Shown: positions 9,224 through 17,595 of the stretch, piece by piece
How positions within the stretch are numbered: position 1 is the stretch's first letter
Layout: every line of letters starts with the position of its first letter
Notes under the pieces: generated by a model
What the model saw: only the letters and a program-made list of their open reading frames with translations
Database searches by the model: none
What the model was told of the DNA's origin: nothing
Translations under genes and position numbers: made by a program
Origin: Kribbella caucasensis
GTDB lineage: Bacteria; Actinomycetota; Actinomycetes; Propionibacteriales; Kribbellaceae
Assembly: GCF_004361855.1 (NCBI RefSeq)
Contig: NZ_SNWQ01000002.1
Location: 372,001 to 436,000, forward strand
Direction: 5' to 3'
Length of the DNA stretch: 64,000 nt

Positions 9224-9687
9224 CGGCTCGGGTCGTAGTGGCCCGGTTCCATCCGGCCGGTGACGCCGATCCGGGTCCAGGCGTTGATGGTGATGATGAG
9301 GCCGATCAACTGGGCCAGGTCCTTCTCGTCGAAAGCCCCGGCGGCGAGCTCGTACACGTCGTCCGGGACGTGGTCGATGCTGATCAGGGTGATCGCCTCG
9401 GTCAGCGCCAGCGCGGCCCGCTCCTGCTCGGAGAAGAACTTGCCGGCCTCGCGCCAGGTGGCGACCAGGTTCACCCGCTGCGCGGAGTCGCCTTCGTACA
9501 CGGCGTCGAGGGTGTGCATGTCGAGGCAGTAGGCGCAGCCGTTCAGCTGGGAGGCGCGGATCCGGACCAGGTGGGCGAGCTTCGGGTCCAGGCCGGTGGC
9601 GGACACGGCGTCCAGCGCGATCATCGCCTTGTAGAAGTCGGGGGCATGGGTGGCGAGCTTGACTCGGCGAAGCTTCGTAGTGGTCAT
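9220..9687 (-). CDS. Carboxymuconolactone decarboxylase/AhpD-like alkylhydroperoxidase
   Basis: A 155-residue helical protein with the AhpD peroxidase core NGCAYCLDMH: Cys51 and Cys54 form the CXXC pair and His58 completes the usual site. This suggests a thiol-based peroxidase rather than a decarboxylase. The ATG at 9687 begins MTTTKLRR; a start 12 codons earlier is possible but has no ribosome binding site. TAGCGT ends 7 nt before this ATG, fitting a leaderless mRNA. It heads a two-gene operon with the PEP-mutase-like gene. Confidence 0.85.
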   Translation of the reverse strand: MTTTKLRRVKLATHAPDFYKAMIALDAVSATGLDPKLAHLVRIRASQLNGCAYCLDMHTLDAVYEGDSAQRVNLVATWREAGKFFSEQERAALALTEAITLISIDHVPDDVYELAAGAFDEKDLAQLIGLIITINAWTRIGVTGRMEPGHYDPSR

Positions 9688-9898
9688 GTCGACTACGCTA
9701 TGGCCGGATCGGCCCAGGTGCATGGTCCAGTTCTATGGAGGACTCAGGGGCCAATTTCACGACGTGCGACAAACCGCCGACCTCGATGACGAGCTCAGGG
9801 GTCGGCGACACGAGTCCCACGACACAGTCGGCATCCAAGCCGATCTCCCGTGACGGCCAATGCCTGCCCGCAGGGGGTCTAACCTCCTCGGGCCGAGC

Positions 9899-9938
9899 AA
9901 ATACGGCGCATTTACTGCGCATATATTTGAGCTATACT
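9899..9938 (+). promoter_or_regulatory. Promoter and palindromic operator of the toxin-antitoxin operon
   Basis: GCGCA-TTTAC-TGCGC (9906-9920) is a perfect 5-bp inverted repeat, flanked by AAATA (9899-9903) and TATTT (9924-9928). It covers the likely -35 box TTTACT (9911-9916). TATACT at 9933-9938 is a near-perfect -10 with a 16-bp spacer, and the predicted transcription start falls on the ATG at 9946. The arrangement suits autorepression by the antitoxin. The sites are seen; the regulation is inferred. Confidence 0.6.
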
Positions 9939-9945
9939 CGGAGGC

Positions 9946-10173
9946 ATGCATACGACGATGCGGGTATCGGTCCCGACGCGGGACGAGCTGGCCCGCGTCG
10001 CTGAGGACGAGTTTGGCGGGATCAGCCTGGACGAGGCACTGAGGATCGTGCTGTTCGAGCACGCATCCGCGGCGGCGATCGCTCGTTTGTCGGCCGATCC
10101 CGAAGCGCTCAGCGAGTACCGCGCTGAGGCTGAGGGTCTGGAAGGTGTGGACACGGAGATTGCCGAGTGGTGA
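9946..10173 (+). CDS. Antitoxin of a MazEF-type toxin-antitoxin pair
   Basis: A 75-residue acidic protein directly upstream of a MazF-type toxin and overlapping it. The N-terminal part (MRVSVPTRDELARVAEDEF, then SLDEALRIVLFEH) has a strand followed by two helices, as in ribbon-helix-helix or VapB/MazE-like DNA-binding antitoxins; the acidic tail (GLEGVDTEIAEW) would bind the toxin. The -10 TATACT ends 7 nt before the ATG at 9946, so the message is probably leaderless; an alternative ATG at 9958 has GGAGG 13 nt upstream. The palindrome across its promoter is the likely binding site. Confidence 0.75.
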   Translation: MHTTMRVSVPTRDELARVAEDEFGGISLDEALRIVLFEHASAAAIARLSADPEALSEYRAEAEGLEGVDTEIAEW

Positions 10174-10508
10174 CCCCGCCCCGGGTCGCCCCGTGGCAGG
10201 TCTGGTGGGTTGACTTCAATCCCCAGCTAGGCAGAGAGCAGGCAGGTCGGCGACCGGCCATCGTGGTCGGATCGTCGCTTGCCTGCGGTCTGCCCAACGG
10301 GCTCGCGATCGTCGTGCCGATGACCACCCGGAACCGAGGCCTGCCCTTCCACCCGGCGGTCCAGCTCGGGGAGACGACCGGGTACGCGATGACGGATCAG
10401 ATCAAGTCCATCAGTACCCAGCGACTGAAGAAGCCGCACCCCGATCAGCTAGTGTCCGAGGATGTGCAGACAGTCAAGTTCGCGCTCCGTCGCATGCTGG
10501 ATCTGTAG
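10167..10508 (+). CDS. mazF: MazF/PemK-family endoribonuclease toxin
   Basis: A 113-residue protein with the MazF fold: WQVWWVDFNP, then GREQAGRRPAIVV (with the conserved Arg of the active site) and IVVPMTT. Family members cleave mRNA at short sequence motifs and are held inactive by the partner antitoxin. GTG at 10167 has GGAG 7 nt upstream; GTG at 10170 would give a GTGA overlap with the antitoxin stop and is also possible. Length is typical. The pair has an AT-richer promoter than its neighbours and sits beside a gene remnant, which suggests acquisition, though not proof of it. Confidence 0.85.
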   Translation: MVTPPRVAPWQVWWVDFNPQLGREQAGRRPAIVVGSSLACGLPNGLAIVVPMTTRNRGLPFHPAVQLGETTGYAMTDQIKSISTQRLKKPHPDQLVSEDVQTVKFALRRMLDL

Positions 10509-10561
10509 GCTCCTGACCTTCGACCGCTGACAGTCTCGGACAGGTTCGAGCGCGGGGTCCT

Positions 10562-10710
10562 CGCAACCTCGCGCGATTGGCCAACGAGGGCGAGGCGTAC
10601 GTCGAGTATCGGCCCGCGGCCTGGGTCGATGGCGCCACCCGATCGGCATCTGACGCCGGGGTGCGCGGCACGCCCACCATCCTGCTCGACGGCGAAGTCT
10701 TCCAGGATGG
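10562..10710 (+). pseudogene. C-terminal remnant of a DsbA/thioredoxin-fold protein
   Basis: An open stretch reads RNLARLANEGEAYVEYR, then AAWVDGATRSASDAGVRGTP and TILLDGEVFQDG. The AGVRGTPTILLDG part matches the cis-Pro strand (GV-x-GTPT) that ends DsbA-like thioredoxin folds, with the helix before it. There is no CXXC, no N-terminal half and no start signal, and the text dissolves before the MocR start at 10772. It is read as the remnant of a lost gene next to the toxin-antitoxin pair. An alternative is an N-terminal extension of the MocR gene, which is unlikely because that family starts at its winged helix. Confidence 0.5.
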
Positions 10711-10771
10711 ACGGGGCAGATCGGCCGGGTTGTCGATTTGCCTCGTGAGCGTGGGCATAAGGTCCACTTTC

Positions 10772-12166
10772 ATGGAAGATCCACGGGCAACCTCGGCGCC
10801 GGCCGCCGGCGCGGATCTGCATCTGGACCTGGCGGCGAGGCGCGGCCGCAACGAGCTGGTCCGGGCGCTGCACGAATCGATTCGGACCGGACGGCTGACG
10901 CCCGGCACCCGGCTGCCGTCGTCGCGGTCGCTGGCCAAGGATCTCGGGATCGCGCGCAACACGGTCGCCGACGCCTACGGGCAACTCGTCGCCGAGGGCT
11001 GGCTGACGGCCCGGCAGGGATCCGGTACCGAGGTCGCCGCGCGCCCGTCCGGGCCTTCTTCGGCATCACCGGTTTCCTTGCCTGAGGCAAAGAAGGCCCG
11101 GTACGACCTGACGCCGGGGTCGCCGGACGTGGCGACTTTCCCGCGGAGCGAGTGGCTGGCCGCGGCCCGGAAGGCGTTGCCGTCGGCACCGAACGACGCC
11201 TTCGGGTACGGCGATCCGCGCGGCCGGATCGAACTCCGCCGGGTACTGGCCGACTACCTCGCCCGGGCTCGCGGCGTACGGGCTGATCCCGACCGGATCC
11301 TCATCTGCTCGGGATATGTGCAGGCGTTGAGCCTGGTGAGCGAGGTACTGCGGTCGCAGGGTGCCGAGGTGATTTCGGTCGAGGAGTTCGGGTACAACCT
11401 GCACTGGGACGTGGTCCGGGCTCGCGGGCTGAAGCCGGTGCCGGTGGCGGTCGACGGGCTGGGCGCCCGGACGGAGGAGTTGTCCGGTCAGGCCGCGCTG
11501 CTGACTCCTGCGCACCAGATGCCGATCGGAGTGCCGCTGGCTCCCGATCGCCGGACGCGGGCGATCGACTGGGCTCGGTCGAACGGTGCGTTGCTGATCG
11601 AGGACGACTACGACGGTGAGTTCCGGTACGACCGGCAGCCGGTGGGGGCGCTTCAGGCGTTGGACCCCGAACGCGTCGTCTACACCGGCACAGCGAGCAA
11701 GAGCCTCGCCCCGGGGTTGAGGCTGGCGTGGATGGTGCTGCCGCCGTGGCTGATGGAACCTGTCCTCGCTGCGAAACGGACAGCCGATCTGCAGACGGCA
11801 ACGCTGGACCAGTTGGTGCTGGCGGAATTCATTGCCTCTGGCCACTATGACCGGCATGTCCGGAGGTGTCGGCTGCACTACCGGAGCCGTCGGGATCGCC
11901 TGGTCGAGTTGCTGGCCGTTCGCGCTCCCGGTGTCCGGGTGGCGGGGATCTCGGCCGGCCTGCACGTGCTGCTCGACGTACCGGGTGATGCGGCGGACAT
12001 GGTCGAGCGCGCCGCTCGTCAGGGGCTGGCGGTGACTTCGCTCGATCGGTATCGGTTCGCGCCGGATCCGTCTGGTCGGCAGGCGCTGATCGTCGGGTAT
12101 GGCACGCCGCCCGACCACGCCTATACCGGGGCTCTCGATCTGCTCTGTCAGGTCCTCGGGGTCTAG
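10772..12166 (+). CDS. MocR-type GntR regulator with aminotransferase-like domain
   Basis: A 464-residue fusion: a GntR winged helix (about residues 25-90, LVRALHESIRTGRLTPGTRL, then SRSLAKDLGIARNTVADAYG) and a fold-type I aminotransferase domain that binds PLP, with the Schiff-base Lys in TGTASKSLAPGLRLAW. MocR proteins such as PdxR and GabR use the PLP domain as a sensor rather than as an enzyme. TAAGGT lies 8 nt before the ATG, suggesting leaderless expression; no ribosome binding site is visible. The stop overlaps the convergent mmuM gene. No vitamin B6 gene is adjacent, so the target is open. Confidence 0.85.
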   Translation: MEDPRATSAPAAGADLHLDLAARRGRNELVRALHESIRTGRLTPGTRLPSSRSLAKDLGIARNTVADAYGQLVAEGWLTARQGSGTEVAARPSGPSSASPVSLPEAKKARYDLTPGSPDVATFPRSEWLAAARKALPSAPNDAFGYGDPRGRIELRRVLADYLARARGVRADPDRILICSGYVQALSLVSEVLRSQGAEVISVEEFGYNLHWDVVRARGLKPVPVAVDGLGARTEELSGQAALLTPAHQMPIGVPLAPDRRTRAIDWARSNGALLIEDDYDGEFRYDRQPVGALQALDPERVVYTGTASKSLAPGLRLAWMVLPPWLMEPVLAAKRTADLQTATLDQLVLAEFIASGHYDRHVRRCRLHYRSRRDRLVELLAVRAPGVRVAGISAGLHVLLDVPGDAADMVERAARQGLAVTSLDRYRFAPDPSGRQALIVGYGTPPDHAYTGALDLLCQVLGV

Positions 12167-13044
12167 TTGACTGCGGCGGCCAGAGCCTGGATGTCGGCCG
12201 GGCCGACTCGGCAACAGCCGCCGACAAACCGGGCCCCGGCTGCCGTCCAGCCCTGCGCGAGCGACGTGCTGTCCGACGCCCCACCAGTCCACCGACGTCC
12301 GCCCGCGTCCCACTCCTCGCCGCTGTTGGGATAGGCGACCACCGGCTTCCCGGTCACGGCCGCCGCGACCTCGACCGCAGTCTGTACATCGCCCGGCGCG
12401 CAGCAGTTGACGCCGACAGACATGACCGCCGTACTCCGTGCCGCCACACCGAACGCATCCTCAAGCGGCTGACCCGCACGCGTCTTGGCCCCGTCGATGG
12501 AATACGAGAGCCAGGCCGGGAAGCCCAGTTCGTCCAGCAACTCGACCAGCACCTCGGCCTCGTCGAGATCCGGGATCGTCTCGACGGCGAGCAGGTCGGG
12601 CCCCGCCTCAATGAGCAACTCCAGCCTCGGCCGATGGAACTCGCGCAAGGCCGCCGCGCCCACGCCATACCGCCCCCTGTACTCCGACCCGTCGGCCAGC
12701 ATCGCGCCGTACGGACCAACGGAGGCCGCCACCCACCGCTCCCGCCCGTCGGCCGCCAACTCGTCCCGCACCTGCCTCGCGATGCAGACGCTGTCGGCGA
12801 TCAACTTCTCGGCCTCGACGCGGGGGATCCCGGCCCGCTCGAAACCGACCACGCTGGCCTGGTAGCTCGCCGTGGTCGCGACCTGCGCCCCAGCTTCGTA
12901 GTACCCGCGGTGCACGGCGGCGATCTCATCCGGCGCGTCCTTCAGCAGCCGCGCCGACCAGAGCGCATCGGACAGGTCGTGCCCGCGATCCTCCAGCGCG
13001 TTCGACATCCCGCCATCGAGGACGACGGGACGTTCAAGACTCAT
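12163..13044 (-). CDS. mmuM: Homocysteine S-methyltransferase
   Basis: A 293-residue zinc-dependent methyltransferase that transfers a methyl group, usually from S-methylmethionine or SAM, to homocysteine to give methionine. It starts with VVLDGGMSNALEDRG, and the zinc-binding Cys residues are seen in GVNCCAP and GGCCRVGP, as in MmuM/BHMT-type enzymes. GTG at 13047 and ATG at 13044 are adjacent; the ATG is chosen, and the Shine-Dalgarno sequence is weak. It follows the D-amino-acid oxidase gene by 13 nt and is likely cotranscribed with it. Confidence 0.88.
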   Translation of the reverse strand: MSLERPVVLDGGMSNALEDRGHDLSDALWSARLLKDAPDEIAAVHRGYYEAGAQVATTASYQASVVGFERAGIPRVEAEKLIADSVCIARQVRDELAADGRERWVAASVGPYGAMLADGSEYRGRYGVGAAALREFHRPRLELLIEAGPDLLAVETIPDLDEAEVLVELLDELGFPAWLSYSIDGAKTRAGQPLEDAFGVAARSTAVMSVGVNCCAPGDVQTAVEVAAAVTGKPVVAYPNSGEEWDAGGRRWTGGASDSTSLAQGWTAAGARFVGGCCRVGPADIQALAAAVN

Positions 13045-13057
13045 CACATGCTCAAAC

Positions 13058-13981
13058 CTACTGCTGCCGCACCAGCTCGACGACCTCGTCGGCGCAGCCC
13101 CAGGAGAGGGTGACGCCGGAACCGCCGTGGCCGTAGCAATGCACTACGCGCTGGCCGCCCGACTGGACCAGTTCGCAGCGGACCTGGGGGCGGGCCGGGC
13201 GCAGACCCACCCGATGCTTGAGCACCTTCGCCTTGCGGAGTTGGGGGACCAGCTCGATCGCCCGGGCCAGGATCAGCTCGGCGACCGACGGATCCACGGT
13301 CAGGTCCCAGCTGTCGGGTTCGCTCGTCCCGCCGACCACGACGTCCTTCTCCCGAGGGATCACATAGGTGAGGTCCTTCGGCCCGCGATCCGCGATCAGC
13401 CACTCGGTCAACCCCACCTGCTCGACGGTCATCACCTGCCCGCGAACCGGAGTCACCGTCGGATCCCCGGCGGTCAACCGAGCACCGAGCCCAGTACAGT
13501 TGATCACCACATCAGCCGATGTCGGCAGCCCCGACAACGCCGCCCGGGTCAGCGTGCCGCTAGCCTGCTCGAGTCGTTTCACCAACGACCGCAGGTACGC
13601 CGGCATCTCGATCACCGGCGCCGTGAACGACCAGCCGTCCTTGAACCCGACCGGCGGCGACCCGACCCGGTTCAGATCGCCCAGCACGTTCGCCCAGGCC
13701 GGATCGGGCATCGGCTCCACCAGGAACTCCCGCCCGTGCCGCATCCGCACCGACGGCTCGTGCTCGGCCAGCTTGGTGAACTCGTCGAACGACGTCCGGG
13801 ACCAGGCCGCGACCCGATCCTCGGGCGCCGACAGGTACGGATACCAGATCGCGGCAGCGACCGCCGACGTGGTCTCCAACGGCAGATCCCGCGCGAACAC
13901 GGCGACCTCGTACCCCGCCTCGGCCAGTCGCACCGCGCAACTCAGCCCGATCACGCCGGCACCCACCACGATCACGCGCAT
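13058..13981 (-). CDS. FAD-dependent D-amino-acid oxidase
   Basis: A 307-residue flavoenzyme of the DAO family, which oxidises D-amino acids to keto acids, ammonia and H2O2. Visible motifs are the N-terminal GAGVIGLSCAVRLAEAGY dinucleotide fold, the YVIPREKDVVVGGTSE strand, VGLRPARPQVR with the substrate-carboxylate Arg, and the C-terminal YGHGGSGVTLSWG FAD loop. Length is typical for actinobacterial DAO. It has no signal peptide. It heads a two-gene unit with mmuM. Confidence 0.9.
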   Translation of the reverse strand: MRVIVVGAGVIGLSCAVRLAEAGYEVAVFARDLPLETTSAVAAAIWYPYLSAPEDRVAAWSRTSFDEFTKLAEHEPSVRMRHGREFLVEPMPDPAWANVLGDLNRVGSPPVGFKDGWSFTAPVIEMPAYLRSLVKRLEQASGTLTRAALSGLPTSADVVINCTGLGARLTAGDPTVTPVRGQVMTVEQVGLTEWLIADRGPKDLTYVIPREKDVVVGGTSEPDSWDLTVDPSVAELILARAIELVPQLRKAKVLKHRVGLRPARPQVRCELVQSGGQRVVHCYGHGGSGVTLSWGCADEVVELVRQQ

Positions 13982-14082
13982 CTACAGATTGTCACCTGCA
14001 TCGACGCATCACGCCAGCGTGCGGCTGGTGGTTGCCGCGGGCACCCGTCAGCGCGGGGTCAGCGGCAGCTTTCAGGGCAGGA

Positions 14083-15204
14083 TCAGTGCAGGTCGACCGC
14101 GAGAGAGTAGAAGCGGGTGATCTGAGTGGCGCCGTTGTTGTCGTCGGAGAGCAGGTAGAGCTGGCGGCGGCCGCCGGGGAGCCAGCCGCCGAGGGCGAGG
14201 GCTTCCACGTTGTCCAGCAGGGGATTCGGCTGCGGCTGCTTGGCGACGGCACCCGACGGCGGGCAGTCGACCAGGTCGAAGACCAGCTTCTTCTGCAGGA
14301 ACACCTTCTCCGGCGCATCCGCGAGCGACTCGAACCCGGTCACGTCGGCGGCCAGGCGGAGCGACACCGTGAACACCCGGACCGTGTTCCCGACTCCGGG
14401 CGTGAACGTGCGCTCCATCGAGATGAGCTCGTTGCGATCCACGACGGCGAGTTCGACCAGGGAGAGCCCGGGATCCGGTTTGTACGCGTACTGCGCGGCG
14501 ACCCGGTATCCGTGGCCCGGCAGACCGGCGTACCGGATGATGCGGTTGCGGCTGCTGCCGTTCGCGTCGGTGCCGTCGGCGGAGAGCGGTCCCTCCATCC
14601 CGGCGTACAGGGTGCTGCCGTCGCGGTCGGCGGTGAGCGACTCGAAGGTCTGGTTGACCGCTGCCTGTCCGGCCGGCGTGACCTGGAACCGCGCGGGCAC
14701 CGGCAGCGACGCGATCTCCTTGCCGTCGGACAGCCGGAATCGCCGGATCGACGGCTCCCGCTCGGACGTGGCGAGGATCGTGCGCCGGCCCGGCTCGACG
14801 ACGAGCCCTTCACCGTCGAAGTCGGCACCCGTGTACGGCGTACCGTCGGGGCGGCGCAGGATCGTCACGCCGTCCACGCTGACGGTCGGGCCGCGACCGA
14901 TTGTCAGATCGAACACGCGCGCCGGTGTGGTCAGCACGTTGTCGACCAACGCGAGTCCACTTCGCGGGCCGGTCAGAGCCAGCGCGGACAACCCCGCCAC
15001 CGGCAGCCCCTCGAACGTCGTCTTGTCGAGGCTGTCGCTGAACCCGAGGAACTCCGCGTCCGGCGAGCAGGCGCCGAGGCCTCCGCCTGGGTGACCGCCT
15101 TCCACGCTGGCAGCGCGCTCGACGGCCTGGCCGGCCGAGGCGGTCAGCGTGATGGTGAGGGCGGCCAGCGTGACGGCCGTGGCGAGTGGGGTCTTCCAGC
15201 GCAT
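14083..15204 (-). CDS. Secreted esterase-like/phytase-family protein
   Basis: A 373-residue exported protein with a signal peptide (about 1-27, MRWKTPLATAVTLAALTITL). The mature part reads as the beta-propeller esterase-like activity of phytase family: GLSALALTGPRSGLALVDN, YTGADFDGEGLVVE, FESLTADRDGSTLYAGMEG, VEALALGGWLPGGRRQLYLLSDDN. Enzyme activity in this family is poorly defined despite the name. GGAGG sits 7 nt before the ATG at 15204. Two Cys residues (in GACSPD and LVDCPP) could pair outside the cell. It lies just downstream of the 20-bp repeat array. Confidence 0.82.
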   Translation of the reverse strand: MRWKTPLATAVTLAALTITLTASAGQAVERAASVEGGHPGGGLGACSPDAEFLGFSDSLDKTTFEGLPVAGLSALALTGPRSGLALVDNVLTTPARVFDLTIGRGPTVSVDGVTILRRPDGTPYTGADFDGEGLVVEPGRRTILATSEREPSIRRFRLSDGKEIASLPVPARFQVTPAGQAAVNQTFESLTADRDGSTLYAGMEGPLSADGTDANGSSRNRIIRYAGLPGHGYRVAAQYAYKPDPGLSLVELAVVDRNELISMERTFTPGVGNTVRVFTVSLRLAADVTGFESLADAPEKVFLQKKLVFDLVDCPPSGAVAKQPQPNPLLDNVEALALGGWLPGGRRQLYLLSDDNNGATQITRFYSLAVDLH

Positions 15205-15280
15205 CAGGATTCCTCCGGTCGAGCGGTTTACCGTCCGATCGAAACCCATCCCGGCCAACGGCAGGTGAACCCCGCCCAAG

Positions 15281-15416
15281 AAACAAGAACCGAACCGCGC
15301 CCAAGAACCGGGGACCGCGCCCACGAACGGGGGACCTCGCACCCGAAACCGGGACCTCGGCCAAGAACGCGGGACCTCGGCCAAGAACGCGGGACCTCGG
15401 CCAAGAACGCGGGACC
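15281..15416. repeat. 20-bp tandem repeat array between glmS and the phytase-like gene
   Basis: The unit CCAAGAACGCGGGACCTCGG occurs in perfect copies at 15361-15380 and 15381-15400 and again from 15401 until it runs into the terminator stem. Degenerate copies in the same register occupy 15341-15360, 15321-15340, 15301-15320 and, weakly, 15281-15300. Copies decay away from the terminator, as if the array grows at one end. The period is not a multiple of three and no gene crosses it. Confidence 0.85.
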
Positions 15417-15446
15417 CTGAACATGACGTGCCGTGTTCAGGGTCCC
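15411..15446 (-). terminator. Terminator hairpin after glmS
   Basis: GGGACCCTGAACA (15411-15423) and TGTTCAGGGTCCC (15434-15446) form a perfect 13-bp stem around a 10-nt loop, starting 18 nt after the glmS stop. There is no U tract, as is common in actinobacteria. The outer part of one arm merges with the last 20-bp repeat. Confidence 0.75.
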
Positions 15447-15464
15447 GGGAAGGTGTTCGAGGAT

Positions 15465-17285
15465 CTACTCGACGGTGACCGACTTCGCCAGGTTGCGGGG
15501 TTTGTCGACGTCGTGGCCGAGGGCTACCGAGGCGTGGTACGCGAGCAGTTGGAGCGGGATGGTGAGCAGGATCGGGTCCAGTTCCGGCTCGTTCTTGGGG
15601 ACCACGATCACGGCTGCCGCGCCGTCCGGGACCTCGACGCCCGGGTGGGTGACGACGTACAGCGGGCCGGAGCGGGCGGCGATCTCGTGCAGGGCCCCGA
15701 TGTTGCGGTCCAGCAGCTCGTCGTCGGGCACGATCGCGACCGTCGGGACGTCGGGCGAGATGAGCGCGAGCGGGCCGTGCTTGAGCTCGGAGGTCTGGTA
15801 GGCCTCCGCGTGCCGGTACGAGATCTCCTTCAGCTTCTGCGCGCCTTCGCGGGCGACCGGGTAGCCACGGGTCCGGCCGACGAAGAACAGGCTCTCGTGC
15901 TTCGACAGCCGGCCGGCGATCTCGGCCAGCTCCTCTTCCTTGGCGACGATCTCGGTGATCTGGGCCGGGATCTTCTTCAGCCCCTCGATCAGCCGGCGGC
16001 CGTCGGCGGGGGAGACGTCGCGGATCCGGCCGAGGTGGATGCCGAGCATCGCGAAGCCGACCGCCATGTTGGTGAGCGCCTTGGTCGACGCCACCGACAC
16101 CTCCGGCCCGGCGTGCAGGTAGACGCCGCCGTCGACCTCACGGGCGATGCTGGAGCCGACCGCGTTGACCAGGCCGATCACGCGACCGCCCTTGCGCTTC
16201 AGCTCCTGGACGGCGACCAGGGTGTCGAGGGTCTCGCCGGACTGGCTGACCGCGACGTACAGGGTGTCCCGCTCGACGACGGGGTTGCGGTAGCGGAACT
16301 CCGAGGCGGGCTCGGCGTCCGCGGGGATCCGGGCCACCTCCTCGATGAACTGGGCGCCGAGCTGGCCGGCGTAGTACGCCGAACCGCAGCCGAGGATCTT
16401 CACCCGCTTGATCTCGCGGGCCTCCCGGGCGTCCATGTTCAGGCCGCCGAGGTGGACGGTGTGGAACCGCTCGTCGAGCCGGCCGCGGATCGCCCGCTGG
16501 ACGGACTCGGGCTGCTCGTGGATCTCCTTGACCATGAAGTGCTCGTGGTGGCCGCGCTCGTACTCGTCGGCGGTCCACTCGACCGTCTTCTCGGTCTTGG
16601 TGGTGGCCCGGGCGTCCTGGGTGAAGGTGCGGTAGCCGTCGGCGCGGACGGTGGCCAGCTCGCCGTCGTCCAAGTAGACGACCTGACGGGTGTAGCGGAT
16701 CAGCGCGGCCGCGTCGGACGCGACGTGCATCTCGCCGTCACCGATGCCGAGGATGAGCGGGCTGCCGTTGCGGGCGACGACGATCCGGTCCGGGAAGTCC
16801 AGGTCGATCACGGCGATGCCATAGGTGCCGTCGATCCGGCCCAGCGCCGCGAGCACCTTCTCCTCCAGCGTGTCGCCGGCGGCCTGCTCGATCAGGTGGG
16901 CGAGCACCTCGGTGTCGGTCTCGGAGCGCAGCTTCACGCCGGCGTCCTCGAGCTGGGCGCGCAGCGCGGCGGCGTTGTCGATGATGCCGTTGTGCACGAC
17001 GGCGATCCGCTCGTCGGCGCTGACATGCGGGTGCGCGTTGTCCTTGCTCGGCCCGCCGTGGGTGGCCCACCGGGTGTGGCCGATGCCGAGCTTGCCGCCG
17101 AACCGCTTCGGCAGCGACGCCTCCAGCTCGCGGACCCGGCCGGCGTCCTTGTGCACCTTCAGCTCGCTGGAGCCGAGGACCGCGACACCGGCGGAGTCGT
17201 AGCCGCGGTACTCCAGCCGGGCCAGTCCGTCCACCAGGATGGGCGCGGCCGGCTTGGTGCCGACGTACCCGACGATTCCGCACAT
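15465..17285 (-). CDS. glmS: Glutamine-fructose-6-phosphate aminotransferase (isomerising)
   Basis: A 606-residue GlmS that makes glucosamine-6-phosphate for cell-wall precursors from fructose-6-phosphate and glutamine. The N-terminal glutaminase begins MCGIVGYVG, with Cys2 as nucleophile after Met removal, and shows GHTRWATHG. Two SIS domains follow (ILGCGSAYYAGQLGAQFIEE, then AVSQSGETLDTL and FFVGRTRGYPVAREG), and the chain ends with the conserved KSVTVE. Length is normal. No leader resembling the glmS ribozyme is visible. The small gene at 17320 lies just upstream on the same strand. Confidence 0.96.
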   Translation of the reverse strand: MCGIVGYVGTKPAAPILVDGLARLEYRGYDSAGVAVLGSSELKVHKDAGRVRELEASLPKRFGGKLGIGHTRWATHGGPSKDNAHPHVSADERIAVVHNGIIDNAAALRAQLEDAGVKLRSETDTEVLAHLIEQAAGDTLEEKVLAALGRIDGTYGIAVIDLDFPDRIVVARNGSPLILGIGDGEMHVASDAAALIRYTRQVVYLDDGELATVRADGYRTFTQDARATTKTEKTVEWTADEYERGHHEHFMVKEIHEQPESVQRAIRGRLDERFHTVHLGGLNMDAREAREIKRVKILGCGSAYYAGQLGAQFIEEVARIPADAEPASEFRYRNPVVERDTLYVAVSQSGETLDTLVAVQELKRKGGRVIGLVNAVGSSIAREVDGGVYLHAGPEVSVASTKALTNMAVGFAMLGIHLGRIRDVSPADGRRLIEGLKKIPAQITEIVAKEEELAEIAGRLSKHESLFFVGRTRGYPVAREGAQKLKEISYRHAEAYQTSELKHGPLALISPDVPTVAIVPDDELLDRNIGALHEIAARSGPLYVVTHPGVEVPDGAAAVIVVPKNEPELDPILLTIPLQLLAYHASVALGHDVDKPRNLAKSVTVE

Positions 17286-17319
17286 GTGGGTGTGGTTCCT
17301 TTCCGCGAGAATTCTTGGG

Positions 17320-17595
17320 TCAGCCGTAGACGATCCGTCGTAGCTGCCGGGCAGAGAGTTCGGGGGAGCGGACCGGCCAGTGCCTCAGTTCCGCGCCGAG
17401 CCGGGCGAAGATCTCGTCGTTGCGCGCACCGTAGGTCTGCAGCTCACGGTGCCGGCGGCGGACGTACTCCTCGGTCGTCTCGGTGAAGTAGGCCAGTACG
17501 TCCGCGACGACGCGGCGGGCATCGTCCAGGGGGAGCCCGGTGGTGCGGCTGACCTGTTCGACGAGCTCGTCACTCTGGTTCGTCGCCTCACGCAT
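17320..17595 (-). CDS. Small conserved-looking helical protein upstream of glmS
   Basis: A 91-residue protein with no recognised family. It reads as mostly helical and charged: DELVEQVSRTTGLPLDDARR, VVADVLAYFTETTEEYVRRR, then HRELQTYGARNDEIFARLG. The pattern (V-x-x-TGL-x-x-x-x-A-x-x-V) recalls the N-terminal helices of HU-like or helix-bundle DNA-associated proteins, but the basic arm of HU is absent, so no function is claimed. The ATG at 17595 begins MREATNQSD; the ribosome binding site is weak. It ends 34 nt before glmS on the same strand, so cotranscription is possible. A perfect 18-bp palindrome lies 43 bp upstream of its start. Confidence 0.55.
   Translation of the reverse strand: MREATNQSDELVEQVSRTTGLPLDDARRVVADVLAYFTETTEEYVRRRHRELQTYGARNDEIFARLGAELRHWPVRSPELSARQLRRIVYG

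Noticed and set aside
9698..9922. Minus-strand 74-codon open frame reading GLDADCVVGLVSPTPELVIE in its middle
   Set aside because: It has some protein-like character, but its start lies inside the toxin-antitoxin operator, it overlaps the AhpD-like promoter, and it has no ribosome binding site. It could be a gene fragment; not strong enough to list as a gene.
15281..15416. CRISPR-like reading of the 20-bp repeats
   Set aside because: The units are head-to-tail with no spacers and there are no cas genes.
15447..17300. glmS ribozyme or riboswitch
   Set aside because: No structured leader was recognised upstream of glmS and this element is not expected in actinobacteria.
15186..17486. 766-codon plus-strand open frame across glmS
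   Set aside because: It is the antisense shadow of glmS; the minus frame is an unmistakable GlmS.
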